Below, piece by piece: positions 1-6,610 of a stretch of 14,837 nt of DNA. The notes under the pieces are model-generated. The model was not told the origin of the DNA and made no database searches. It was given only the letters and a program-made list of their open reading frames with translations. The DNA lies in assembly GCA_009775125.1 (NCBI GenBank), contig VSPD01000062.1:1-14837 (forward strand), given 5' to 3'. The stretch comes from Muribaculaceae bacterium (lineage in GTDB: Bacteria > Bacteroidota > Bacteroidia > Bacteroidales > Muribaculaceae). A program made the position numbers and the translations under genes. Numbering within the stretch: position 1 is the stretch's first letter; every line of letters begins with the position of its first letter.

Positions 1-23
1 GCAGTTGGTGCAACCTTGCAATG

Positions 24-53
24 CAAAATTACAACCTCGCTGCAACCTCCAAA
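24..53 (-). promoter_or_regulatory. Possible Bacteroidota-type promoter for a gene left of the window
   Basis: Read on the minus strand, TAATTTTG (31 to 24) matches the Bacteroidota -7 consensus TAnnTTTG. TTTG (53 to 50) lies 18 bases upstream as the -33 element. The same 18-base spacing is seen at the sppA promoter in this window. Transcription would start near base 20 and run leftward out of the window, so the target gene is not visible. The position, just past the purT terminator, fits a new transcription unit. Bases 1-112 otherwise hold nothing I recognise. Confidence 0.4.
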
Positions 54-112
54 AGGTGTACTTCAGTTAATGCTTACGATTAACGATAATTAACGTGAAA
101 AAAGCAAAATAC

Positions 113-162
113 AAAAAAACACTAAGGCCATCAAGGACTCTAACGTCCTTAATGGCCTTAGT
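113..162 (-). terminator. Intrinsic terminator after purT, built from 9-base repeats
   Basis: Bases 121-138 and 145-162 are inverted copies, 17 of 18 bases complementary, around a 6-base loop (139-144). On the minus strand the hairpin is followed by G and seven T (119 to 113), a textbook intrinsic terminator. It begins 27 bases after the purT stop. The hairpin and the bases up to about 179 are made of degenerate 9-base units of the type CGTCCTTAA / TGACTTTAA. The same unit type forms the array before lpxK. Confidence 0.85.
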
Positions 163-189
163 GACTTTAATGACCTTAAAAGCCCTCTG

Positions 190-1374
190 TCAGCGGATGG
201 CTATTTTCAGCGCGTCGTGGGCGCGTTTAGCCTTGGCGCGCGCTTCCTCGAGGGTGTCGGCCGTGGCAAGAATCACGCCCATGCGGCGGTGCCCCTTCAC
301 CTCAGGCTTGCCGAAGATGCGGATCTGCACGCCCGGCTCGGAGAGCACCTCGGCAAGATTCGACATCTCCACCTTCTTGGTGTCGCCTTCGACAACGATG
401 GCGCGCGACGCCGACGGACCGTAGAAACGGATTCCGGGCACAGGCAGGCCAAGCACGGCGCGTGCATGGAGCGCAAACTCGCTCATGTCCTGCGAAATCA
501 TCGTAACCATGCCCGTGTCGTGGGGGCGAGGCGACACTTCGGAGAATATCACGTCGTCGCCCTTGATAAACAGCTCAACGCCGAAAATGCCGTAGCCGCC
601 GAGCGCGTCGGTCACCTTCTTTGCATATTCCTTGGCCTTCTCGATGGCGACAGGAGCCATGGGCTGCGGCTGCCACGACTCGCGGTAGTCGCCGTCGACC
701 TGGATATGTCCTACCGGCTCGCAATAAGCCGTGCCCGCGCTGTGGCGCACGGTAAGGAGGGTGATTTCATAGTCGAAATCAACAAACCCTTCCACAATCA
801 CCTTGCCGGCTCCGGCGCGGCCTGCGGTCTGCGCCTCATTCCACGAAAAGTCGATGTCGGCCTCGGTGCGCACTACCGACTGGCCGTGGCCCGACGAGCT
901 CATCACGGGCTTCACCACGCAAGGCATCCCGATTTCCTCGATAGCCTTCTCAAATTCCTCACGAGTCGAGGCAAAACGGTAGGGCGACGTGGGGATGCCG
1001 AGTTCCTCGGCGGCCAGGCGGCGTATGCCTTCGCGGTTCATCGTGAGATAAGTGGCCTTGGCAGTGGGAGTCACATTGTAACCCTCCTTTTCGAGCGCGA
1101 CGAGTTCGGGAGTGGCGATAGCCTCCACCTCGGGGATGATGTGGTCGGGCTTCACTTTTTCCACCACAGCTCGCAGCTCCTTGGCGTCGAGCATGTTGAG
1201 GACATAGTTGCTGTCGGCAACCTGCATGGCGGGCGCGCCGATATAGCGGTCGCACGCTATCACCTCCACGCCGAGGCGCTGGAGCTCGATTGCTACTTCC
1301 TTACCAAGTTCGCCGCTACCCAGCAGCATGGCTTTACGGCCGATGTCGGTGAATTTTGATCCTATTGTGGGCAT
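190..1374 (-). CDS. purT: Formate-dependent phosphoribosylglycinamide formyltransferase (GAR transformylase 2)
   Basis: PurT makes formyl-GAR from GAR, formate and ATP, the third step of purine synthesis, without using formyl-tetrahydrofolate. The 394-residue product matches E. coli PurT (392 residues) along its whole length. It has the N-terminal MLLGSGELGKEVAIE (16-30), TMNREGIRRLAAEELGIPTS, the ATP-grasp VKPVMSSSGHGQS and RAGAGKVIVEG, DGDYRESWQPQPM, and the metal-binding GVELF...FSEVSPRPHDTGMVT. I start at ATG 1374 because the protein then aligns with the family. The frame stays open to 1482, but that extension crosses a palindromic repeat and has no family similarity. It follows the M48 protease gene on the same strand and probably has its own promoter at 1404-1434. 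Confidence 0.97.
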   Translation of the reverse strand: MPTIGSKFTDIGRKAMLLGSGELGKEVAIELQRLGVEVIACDRYIGAPAMQVADSNYVLNMLDAKELRAVVEKVKPDHIIPEVEAIATPELVALEKEGYNVTPTAKATYLTMNREGIRRLAAEELGIPTSPYRFASTREEFEKAIEEIGMPCVVKPVMSSSGHGQSVVRTEADIDFSWNEAQTAGRAGAGKVIVEGFVDFDYEITLLTVRHSAGTAYCEPVGHIQVDGDYRESWQPQPMAPVAIEKAKEYAKKVTDALGGYGIFGVELFIKGDDVIFSEVSPRPHDTGMVTMISQDMSEFALHARAVLGLPVPGIRFYGPSASRAIVVEGDTKKVEMSNLAEVLSEPGVQIRIFGKPEVKGHRRMGVILATADTLEEARAKAKRAHDALKIAIR

Positions 1375-1403
1375 AGAATTTAAATATGAGGTATATAATA
1401 AGT

Positions 1404-1434
1404 GTAAGTTATAAACTAAGTTAAGAATTTCAAA
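1404..1434 (-). promoter_or_regulatory. Weak candidate purT promoter
   Basis: On the minus strand, TTTG (1434 to 1431) is followed after exactly 19 bases by TAACTTAC (1411 to 1404). This matches TAnnTTTG at TA and the first two T only. Spacing and distance to the purT ATG (about 25 bases of leader) agree with the better promoters here, but the -7 match is incomplete. Read-through from the upstream protease gene is the alternative. Confidence 0.35.
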
Positions 1435-1448
1435 TAAATAATGCTTTG

Positions 1449-1476
1449 GTGTAGGGACGCACGGCTCGTGCGTCCG
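1449..1476. repeat. GTAGGGACG palindrome, copy 1
   Basis: A 28-base segment whose core forms a perfect 9-bp stem, GGACGCACG (1455-1463) with CGTGCGTCC (1467-1475), around a GCT loop. An identical 28-base copy lies at 12762-12789 in the nusB-yajC gap. This copy sits between the M48 protease stop and the purT start. No T-run follows it on the minus strand, so it is not a normal intrinsic terminator. Confidence 0.85.
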
Positions 1477-1521
1477 TTGCAATTACATAATCAGAGATAC
1501 TTCGTCGTTAGCAATTAAATT

Positions 1522-2331
1522 TCACTTGCTCTTGGGCCGCGAGAAGCCATCCTTTTCGCAACGGGCCTTCATGGCCTTGATGCGGGCTGCCGTGTCGGGG
1601 TGGTCGGAAAAGGCATTTGCCAACGCGCCCGAGGCCCTCTGCCCCGACTTGCTCTCCAAGGCCTGCATCTTCTCGAAGGCAAGCACCATATTGTAAGGAT
1701 TCACACCGGATGCTTTCAGAAAATCGTAGCCATAGTCGTCGGCCTCGGCTTCCTGCTTGCGCGAGTATTTGGCCGACACCAGCCCCTGCGCCAATTGTCC
1801 CAGCTGCCCGTCGGTAAGGGCGGCCACGCGGGAGTCGGCCGCGCCGATTGCATCTGAGAGCGCGCTGTTGATAAGAGCCTGCTTGAAGGCATCCTTCGAG
1901 TCCTCATTGGCCACATGGCCTATCTCATGGCCTATTATGCCGAGAAGCTCGTCGTCGGTCATCATATCCATTATGCCGGTATATACACGCACCGACCCGT
2001 CGGCGCAGGCAAAGGCATTGATATCGTCGGTGACATACACCTTGAAATTCAACGGCGTGCCGTTGATCGACTTCATATTCGACGTAAGTTTGTTAAGACG
2101 CTTTGTGTAGGCGCTCGACGCTGGAGCCACCTTGTTTTGCGCGTCCATCTGCTGCACGGCCGAGCGCACATACTGCTGCACCTGCGCGTTCGACAGCGAC
2201 ATGGCCTGCGAGCCCTTCTGCAAAGCCGAGCCCAGACGGCCCATATCCATCTGCGAGCCGCAACCGGCCGTCGCCACAGCCAGCACCACCACGGCAGAGG
2301 CCGCCAATGTCTTAATTTTCATCATATTCAT
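1522..2331 (-). CDS. loiP: LoiP-like M48 family zinc metalloprotease, lipoprotein
   Basis: A membrane-anchored zinc peptidase, expected to act on envelope proteins. From ATG 2331 it has 269 residues. A lysine-containing N-terminus and hydrophobic stretch end in a lipobox, TAGC, with Cys24 as the predicted lipidation site. The zinc site HEIGH is at 135-139 and the third ligand is probably Glu194 in RKQEAEADD. As I recall it, E. coli LoiP (YggG) shares long segments, including NAFA, RVY.G.MDMMTD, GHE.GHVA and SFEKL/AFEKM. Reading could also begin at the neighbouring ATG 2325 or 2322. An upstream frame to 2352 would place extra residues before the signal and is less likely. A strong promoter match lies at 2366-2397. 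No strong terminator separates it from purT. Confidence 0.9.
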   Translation of the reverse strand: MNMMKIKTLAASAVVVLAVATAGCGSQMDMGRLGSALQKGSQAMSLSNAQVQQYVRSAVQQMDAQNKVAPASSAYTKRLNKLTSNMKSINGTPLNFKVYVTDDINAFACADGSVRVYTGIMDMMTDDELLGIIGHEIGHVANEDSKDAFKQALINSALSDAIGAADSRVAALTDGQLGQLAQGLVSAKYSRKQEAEADDYGYDFLKASGVNPYNMVLAFEKMQALESKSGQRASGALANAFSDHPDTAARIKAMKARCEKDGFSRPKSK

Positions 2332-2365
2332 TTTTACCCGACATGCACTCATCGGAATTATTTTG

Positions 2366-2397
2366 CAAATTTAACATTTTTGCCCGACATTACCAAA
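2366..2397 (-). promoter_or_regulatory. Promoter of the M48 protease gene
   Basis: On the minus strand, TTTG (2397 to 2394), a 20-base spacer, then TAAATTTG (2373 to 2366) match the Bacteroidota TTTG / TAnnTTTG consensus at every fixed base. The start site should lie near 2362, giving a leader of about 30 bases. A decayed GCAGGAAC repeat begins 4 bases upstream of the -33 element. Confidence 0.75.
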
Positions 2398-2401
2398 CAC
2401 C

Positions 2402-2426
2402 GCAGGAACACAATCCTCCGGATTAT
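2402..2426. repeat. GCAGGAAC palindrome family, half copy with altered inner stem
   Basis: This 25-base stretch corresponds to the left arm of the element at 6504-6565. The small inner hairpin is AATCC-TCC-GGATT (2412-2424) instead of AAGCC-TCC-GGCTT, so both sides of the stem have changed together and pairing is kept. The partner arm is missing or eroded. It lies directly upstream of the M48 protease promoter. Confidence 0.65.
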
Positions 2427-2461
2427 GAAAAATATGGCACAAGCCTAAAAATCGGTGCATG

Positions 2462-2591
2462 AAATCGCGTAGCGATTCTGTAAATAATCTGTGAAATTCG
2501 TGCAATCTGTGAAATTTGTGTTCCCCGGAGCGCGGTCGCGCTCTTTTTTAACCACGAATTACACAAATTGCACGAATTTCACAAATTATTT
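2462..2591. repeat. Composite inverted element of 9-base units around a GC hairpin
   Basis: Part of the gene-free stretch 2332-2688. Arms 2483-2520 and 2553-2590 are inverted copies matching at about 34 of 38 positions. Each arm is itself about four 9-base units: the right arm reads NCACRAATT at 2552, 2561, 2570 and 2579, and the left arm is the complement, AATYYGTGN, at 2486, 2495, 2504 and 2513. Between the arms a perfect 7-bp stem, GAGCGCG-GT-CGCGCTC (2528-2543), is followed by six T (2544-2549), which looks like a plus-strand terminator. A small palindrome, AATCGC-GTA-GCGATT (2463-2477), flanks the left arm. The genes on both sides are on the minus strand, so no gene visible here would use a plus-strand terminator. 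Confidence 0.75.
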
Positions 2592-2622
2592 TGAATCAAT
2601 TAGGCAGGTCTTGTGTCCTGTA

Positions 2623-2662
2623 TAAAACGAAAAACAGGCTCTGCCCCTGAGGGGCGGAGCCT
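2623..2662 (-). terminator. Intrinsic terminator after the small lipoprotein gene
   Basis: AGGCTCTGCCCC (2636-2647) and GGGGCGGAGCCT (2651-2662) form a 12-bp stem with one mismatch and a TGA loop. On the minus strand it is followed by a T-rich tract (2635 to 2623). It starts 26 bases past the stop codon of the 68-residue lipoprotein gene, which supports that gene being real and monocistronic. Confidence 0.85.
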
Positions 2663-2688
2663 GCTATGCAGTTGCGTTGTGGCTTTAA

Positions 2689-2895
2689 TTATTCAGCAAC
2701 AACAGCAGAGTCAGCGGGAGCGGCTACGCTGTCGGCAACGGCAGCAGCAGAGTCAACTACGACTTCTTCTACTACTTCAACAGCTTCTTCTACAACAGCT
2801 GCGGAATCAGCAGCTTCAGCGGCTTTGTCAGAGCTACCGCAAGATACCATAGAGGCAGCGAAAGCAACGGCAGCGAAAAGAACTAACTTTTTCAT
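2689..2895 (-). CDS. Small acidic Ala/Val/Glu-rich lipoprotein, function unknown
   Basis: A 68-residue predicted lipoprotein. The N-terminus MKKLVLFAAVAFAASMVSC is a lipoprotein signal with Cys19 as the lipidation site. The mature 50-residue part is almost entirely Ala, Val, Glu, Asp and Ser, with repeated DSAA/DSVA and EEVV motifs, no aromatic residue and strong negative charge. I start at ATG 2895, where the lipoprotein signal begins. The frame runs to 2949 but the upstream residues overlap the promoter. It has its own promoter (2949-2979) and terminator (2623-2662), so it looks like a compact one-gene unit. I do not recognise a family with known function. The GCA/GTA-rich low-complexity coding may vary in length between strains. 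Confidence 0.75.
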   Translation of the reverse strand: MKKLVLFAAVAFAASMVSCGSSDKAAEAADSAAVVEEAVEVVEEVVVDSAAAVADSVAAPADSAVVAE

Positions 2896-2948
2896 TTCTT
2901 TTGAAAGATTAAATAGTAAAACAATTATTTTTAGCTTCAAAAACGCCA

Positions 2949-2979
2949 CAAAGGTACGACTTATTTTCTAACTACCAAA
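2949..2979 (-). promoter_or_regulatory. Promoter of the small lipoprotein gene
   Basis: On the minus strand, TTTG (2979 to 2976), a 19-base spacer and TACCTTTG (2956 to 2949) match the Bacteroidota consensus at all fixed bases. Predicted start near 2945, leader about 50 bases. It lies in the gap after the SulP gene, where I see no strong terminator, only a weak GTTGA-ATA-TCAAC hairpin near 3038-3050. Confidence 0.8.
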
Positions 2980-3052
2980 ATATTTTGCACTTTTTTGACG
3001 ATTTTTTTCACATTCAAATTAAACCTTTTTGCAAACTGTTGAATATCAACGG

Positions 3053-4777
3053 CTATTGTTTGGCTCTCTCATCCCTGTCGCGGCGAAGCCTTTCGGCAAG
3101 GCCGTTGGCCATGACCACGGACTGAGAGATGTGCGAGCAGATATGGTCGGCCCCGACAAGGCGGTCGATGCCGGCGTGGACAAGCACGTCGCGCACATTG
3201 TCTTTCACGCCCGACAGCACTATGTGTATGCCCTCGGAATTCGACGAGTTGATAAGCATTTCAAGGTTATGAAGGCCGGTGGCGTCGATAAACGCCACTT
3301 TGCGCATGCGGATGATGCGGACAAGAGGCTTGACATTGCCCACGGTGGCGCGCATCATCTCGTCGAACTTGGTGGCCACGCCGAAGAAGAACGGGCCGTC
3401 GATTTCGTAGACGCTCACACCGGGAGCCACGTCGAGCACCTCGTGCTGGTCGAGGTCGGTACCCTCGGCCACATCGAGCTTCTCGGAGTAGACCTTTATC
3501 TCGGTATTTTCGGTGACGCGGCGCAAGAACAGCACCATGGCAAGCAGCAGGCCAATCTCTATGGCGATGGTGAGGTCGAAAATTACCGTGAGGAAGAAAG
3601 TGACAAGCAGCACCGAGATGTCGCTCTTGGGAGCGCGGAATATGCCCACGATAGTGCGCCATCCGCTCATATTGTAGGCCACCACCATAAGCACGGCGCC
3701 AAGGCATGCCATCGGTATATAGTTGATAAGCGGCATGGCAAACAGGAAGATGAGCAGCAGCACAAGGGCATGGACGATGCCGGCCATGGGCGTGCGGCCG
3801 CCGTTGGAAATGTTGGTCATGGTGCGGGCAATGGCTCCGGTGACGGGGATGCCGCCGAAAAACGGCACGCATATGTTGGCGATGCCCTGGCCGATAAGCT
3901 CGGTGTTGGAATTGGTGCGCGAGCCGGTGACACCGTCGGCCACCGTGGCCGAAAGAAGCGACTCGATGGCGCCGAGCACGGCTATGGTAAAGGCCGACGG
4001 CAGCAGAAGATTTATCGTGGTCATGTTCAGGTCGAAGCCGTGAGGCAGGGGAATGTCGGTCGACATCGAGCCGAACCGCTCGCCGATTGTCTCGATATGC
4101 AGGCCGGGCATCATCGACTTAGCCACGCACACACAGGCCGTGACCACAATTATGGCGATAAGCGCCCCGGGGAGCTTCTTCGAAATCTTCGGCGTCAATA
4201 TTATAATAATGAGCGACACAAAGCCCACGGCAAAAGTAGGCCACGATACATTGCCGAAACTGCGGAGATACAGCCCCCATTTGGGAATAAAGGCCCCCGG
4301 GATATTCACCAGCCCCAGACCAAAGAAATCGTTGATCTGAGTGGAAAAAATCGTGAGGGCGATACCGGCGGTGAATCCCACGATGATAGGATAAGGAATA
4401 AACTTTATCACCGTGCCCAGATGGAAAAGCCCCATAATCACCAGAATCACACCTGCCATAAGCGTGGCAATGGCAAGGCCGTGAAGGCCAAACTGGGCTA
4501 TGATATTATATACAATAACGATGAAAGCGCCCGTAGGGCCGCCAATCTGCACAGAGTTGCCGCCGAAAAACGACACAAGGAAACCGCCGATAATGGCAGT
4601 GACAAGCCCTATCGTGGGGCTAACGCCCGAGGCGATACCGAAAGCGATGGCAAGCGGAAGAGCCACAATGCCCACCACAATACCGGCCACCACATCGTCG
4701 CGCAGCCGCGAAAGGGAATAATGGCGCAGAGCCGAAAACAATTTCGGCCGAAAGTCGATTGACCCTGATAAATTCAT
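3053..4777 (-). CDS. SulP (SLC26) family anion transporter with C-terminal STAS domain
   Basis: An inner-membrane secondary transporter of 574 residues. SulP proteins move sulfate, bicarbonate or dicarboxylates; the substrate here cannot be read from sequence. The N-terminal region has the family's GIVVGIVALPLAIAFGIASG segment followed by VQIGGPTGAFIVIV, and roughly ten to twelve hydrophobic segments run to about residue 420. A soluble STAS domain covers roughly 450-560, with KVAFIDATGLHNLEMLI at the position of the usual STAS loop (Thr in place of the frequent Ser). Length is normal for the family. It is divergent from the LysE-family gene. A good -7 box at 4908-4915 would give a leader of about 125 bases that begins with a heptamer array. 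Confidence 0.93.
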   Translation of the reverse strand: MNLSGSIDFRPKLFSALRHYSLSRLRDDVVAGIVVGIVALPLAIAFGIASGVSPTIGLVTAIIGGFLVSFFGGNSVQIGGPTGAFIVIVYNIIAQFGLHGLAIATLMAGVILVIMGLFHLGTVIKFIPYPIIVGFTAGIALTIFSTQINDFFGLGLVNIPGAFIPKWGLYLRSFGNVSWPTFAVGFVSLIIIILTPKISKKLPGALIAIIVVTACVCVAKSMMPGLHIETIGERFGSMSTDIPLPHGFDLNMTTINLLLPSAFTIAVLGAIESLLSATVADGVTGSRTNSNTELIGQGIANICVPFFGGIPVTGAIARTMTNISNGGRTPMAGIVHALVLLLIFLFAMPLINYIPMACLGAVLMVVAYNMSGWRTIVGIFRAPKSDISVLLVTFFLTVIFDLTIAIEIGLLLAMVLFLRRVTENTEIKVYSEKLDVAEGTDLDQHEVLDVAPGVSVYEIDGPFFFGVATKFDEMMRATVGNVKPLVRIIRMRKVAFIDATGLHNLEMLINSSNSEGIHIVLSGVKDNVRDVLVHAGIDRLVGADHICSHISQSVVMANGLAERLRRDRDERAKQ

Positions 4778-4842
4778 GCTAAAACAACTTTTAAATCAAT
4801 TTAAAATTGAATGATAGAAACTTCTTTACCTTATTATATATA

Positions 4843-4897
4843 ATTGTGCATTGTGCATCGTGCATTGTGCATTGTGCATTGTGCATCGTGCATCGTG
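4843..4897. repeat. Heptamer tandem array (ATTGTGC/ATCGTGC)
   Basis: Seven consecutive 7-base units starting at 4843, 4850, 4857, 4864, 4871, 4878 and 4885 read ATTGTGC or ATCGTGC; an eighth (4892) lacks its last base. The only variation is T/C at the third base. It occupies the gap between the divergent SulP and LysE-family genes and would lie at the 5' end of the SulP leader. The same units recur as an inverted pair at 13170-13269. Confidence 0.9.
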
Positions 4898-4907
4898 AAA
4901 GGGAGTG

Positions 4908-4938
4908 CAAAGTTAAGCAAATTTTTGTTAAAAATAAA
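4908..4938 (-). promoter_or_regulatory. Candidate SulP gene promoter
   Basis: On the minus strand, TAACTTTG (4915 to 4908) matches TAnnTTTG fully, and TTTA (4938 to 4935) sits 19 bases upstream as a three-of-four -33 match. The start would be near 4904, just before the heptamer array, giving a leader of about 125 bases. It lies back to back with the LysE-side promoter boxes. Confidence 0.55.
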
Positions 4939-4939
4939 A

Positions 4940-4975
4940 TAATTTTGCATGTTATGGATGAAATTACTAATTTTG
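4940..4975 (+). promoter_or_regulatory. Two -7 boxes before the LysE-family gene
   Basis: TAATTTTG occurs twice, at 4940-4947 and 4968-4975. Both match TAnnTTTG. The second has a perfect TTTG (4944-4947) 20 bases upstream, which is the end of the first box. From the second box transcription would start at about 4979-4983, at or almost at the ATG (4983), giving a leaderless or near-leaderless mRNA. The first box lacks a good -33 element but would leave a normal leader of about 30 bases. Confidence 0.55.
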
Positions 4976-4982
4976 CTCTTTG

Positions 4983-5627
4983 ATGAGCGATATATTGCAC
5001 ATATTACTATATGGAGCAATCATCGGCGTGCTTATTTCCGCGCCGATGGGCCCTATCGGCATGCTCGTGATCCAGCGCACGCTCTCAAAAGGCCGCTGGC
5101 CCGCATTCTTCACCGGCCTGGGCGCAGGCCTGAGCGACCTGATCTACTGCCTGCTCACCGGCCTGGGCATCAGCTTCATCACCGACCTTATCGAGACACA
5201 CCAGTTCATCCTCCAGATCGTGGGAGGAGGCGTGCTCGCCGCATTCGGCATCTACCTCTTCTCCAAAAACCCCACACGCTCGCTCAAACGAGCCGGCGAC
5301 ACACAGTCCAACAGCTTCTTCACCGACTTCGGCACCGGCTTCCTCCTCACATTCTCCAACCCATTGATCCTATTCTTCATAATAGGACTGTTCGCGCGCT
5401 TCAACTTCATAGAGCCCGAATTCGGCGTCCATCACTTCATCACCGCCTACTTCTCGATATTCGCCGGGGCCGTCGTGTGGTGGTACCTCGTAACGACACT
5501 CGTCAACATCCTCCGCTCACGCATCAACGTGCGCTCGCTCTGGCTCGTAAACCGCATAATCGGAGCCGTGCTCATAGCCATGTCGGTAATCGGCATCATC
5601 ATGGCGCTCAACAAATACTGCTTCTAA
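4983..5627 (+). CDS. LysE/RhtB family amino-acid exporter-like membrane protein
   Basis: A 214-residue inner-membrane protein with about six hydrophobic segments, the usual size and layout of the LysE/ArgO/RhtB superfamily of small-metabolite exporters. The first helix and loop carry ISAPMGPIGMLVIQRTL and GLGAGLSDLIYCLLTGLG, matching the family's PxGP...R...G...G.G..D pattern. Another conserved stretch is LLTFSNPLILFFIIGLFA. The substrate is unknown. I start at ATG 4983; a TTG precedes it directly and the next in-frame ATG is within the first helix region. The ATG overlaps the stop of a 9-codon upstream frame (4954-4983). nadC follows 18 bases after the stop, so the two are probably cotranscribed. 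Confidence 0.88.
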   Translation: MSDILHILLYGAIIGVLISAPMGPIGMLVIQRTLSKGRWPAFFTGLGAGLSDLIYCLLTGLGISFITDLIETHQFILQIVGGGVLAAFGIYLFSKNPTRSLKRAGDTQSNSFFTDFGTGFLLTFSNPLILFFIIGLFARFNFIEPEFGVHHFITAYFSIFAGAVVWWYLVTTLVNILRSRINVRSLWLVNRIIGAVLIAMSVIGIIMALNKYCF

Positions 5628-5645
5628 ACAAATACAAATCGACAT

Positions 5646-6500
5646 ATGAAGACCAACGACCAACTCATCGACGACCTCATCGACCTGGCATTTGCCGAAG
5701 ACATCGGCGACGGCGACCATACCACACTCTCCACCATCCCCGCATCGGAATACGGCACCCAGCGCCTCATCATCAAAGAAGAAGGCATCCTCGCCGGCGT
5801 AGAGATAGCACGGCGCGTCTTCGAGCGCTTCGACCCCTCGCTCGAAATGAAAGTGATGATTGGCGACGGCGAGCACGTCCGCCCCGGCGACGTAGCCTTC
5901 ACCGTCACCGGCTCCGTGCGCTCCCTGCTCCAGACCGAGCGCACAATGCTCAACATAATGCAGCGCATGAGCGGAATAGCCACCACCACAGCCCGCTACC
6001 AAGCCGAGCTCAAAGGCCTGAAAGCCAAAGTGCTCGACACCCGCAAGACAACCCCCGGCATGCGCCTGCTCGAAAAAATGGCCGTGAAAATCGGCGGCGG
6101 CGAAAACCACCGCATCGGCCTCTTCGACATGATACTCATCAAAGACAACCACACCGACTTTGCCGGAGGCATACCCCAGGCCGTGGCCTCATGCCGCGAA
6201 TACATGCGCCGCAACCACAAAAAACTCCGCATCGAGCAAGAAGTGCGCGACACCGACGAAATCCTCCAAGCCCTCGAAGCCGGAGTCGACCGCATCATGC
6301 TCGACAACTTCACCCCCGAGCGCACCGCCGAGGCCGTCCGCCTCATCCGCTCCAAAAACCCCGCCGTAGAAATCGAATCCTCCGGCGGCATCACCATCGA
6401 CAACCTCCGCGCCTACGGCGAATGCGGCGTCGACTACATCTCCGTCGGCGCCCTCACCCACTCCGTCAAAGGCCTCGACATGAGCTTCAAAGCCATGTAG
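5646..6500 (+). CDS. nadC: Nicotinate-nucleotide pyrophosphorylase (carboxylating), quinolinate phosphoribosyltransferase
   Basis: NadC converts quinolinate and PRPP to nicotinate mononucleotide, CO2 and pyrophosphate in de novo NAD synthesis. The 284-residue product has normal family length and all hallmark segments: ED(I)GDGDHTT near the N-terminus, ERTMLNIMQRMSGIAT, the substrate-binding DTRKTTPGMR (131-140), KIGGGENHR (148-156), LIKDNH, EQEVRDTDE, DRIMLDNF and ESSGGI, ending with YISVGALTHS. It follows the LysE-family gene closely. nadA and nadB are not in the window. Codons end mostly in C, giving a C-rich, G-poor coding strand. A large GCAGGAAC inverted repeat starts 3 bases after the stop. 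Confidence 0.97.
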   Translation: MKTNDQLIDDLIDLAFAEDIGDGDHTTLSTIPASEYGTQRLIIKEEGILAGVEIARRVFERFDPSLEMKVMIGDGEHVRPGDVAFTVTGSVRSLLQTERTMLNIMQRMSGIATTTARYQAELKGLKAKVLDTRKTTPGMRLLEKMAVKIGGGENHRIGLFDMILIKDNHTDFAGGIPQAVASCREYMRRNHKKLRIEQEVRDTDEILQALEAGVDRIMLDNFTPERTAEAVRLIRSKNPAVEIESSGGITIDNLRAYGECGVDYISVGALTHSVKGLDMSFKAM

Positions 6501-6503
6501 CTT

Positions 6504-6565
6504 GCAGGAACACAAGCCTCCGGCTTGTGAAAAACACTTCGCAAGCCGGAGGCTTGCGTTCCTGC
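6504..6565. repeat. GCAGGAAC palindrome family, full-length copy
   Basis: Arms 6504-6528 and 6541-6565 are inverted copies, 23 of 25 bases complementary, with a 12-base loop. Each arm also contains its own small hairpin (AAGCC-TCC-GGCTT on the left, AAGCC-GGA-GGCTT on the right), so the RNA could form one long stem or two short ones. It starts 3 bases after the nadC stop and may serve as a 3'-end structure, but no T-run follows directly. Confidence 0.88.
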
Positions 6566-6610
6566 CGCCGTCCTCTGCCAATTATTTTTCGGTATATGGC
6601 CCTCCGTTTT

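Noticed and set aside
95..424. Plus-strand frame starting MKKAKYKK
   Set aside because: Runs through the purT terminator and antisense to the purT 3' end; the apparent signal-like part comes from 9-base repeats.
217..1359. Long plus-strand open frame opposite purT
   Set aside because: Mirror frame of a well-recognised gene; His/Arg-rich product with no domain. GC-rich third positions keep opposite frames open.
1375..1482. N-terminal extension of purT
   Set aside because: Crosses the GTAGGGACG palindrome and a likely promoter; PurT homologues start near the chosen ATG.
2613..2971. Plus-strand Gln- or Ser/Thr-rich frames over the small lipoprotein
   Set aside because: Complement of the low-complexity GCA/GTA codons; the minus strand has the lipobox, promoter and terminator.
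3029..4762. 577-codon plus-strand open frame opposite the SulP gene
   Set aside because: The SulP product is clearly a transporter; the antisense product is low-complexity and His/Arg-rich with no promoter in front.
4843..4897. Possible CRISPR or iteron array
   Set aside because: Units are 7 bases with no spacers, no cas or rep gene nearby; a plain tandem repeat.
4791..5000. Minus-strand frame with MHNAQCT repeats
   Set aside because: Direct translation of the heptamer array; seven bases read in three frames give a seven-residue repeat. No family or leader support.
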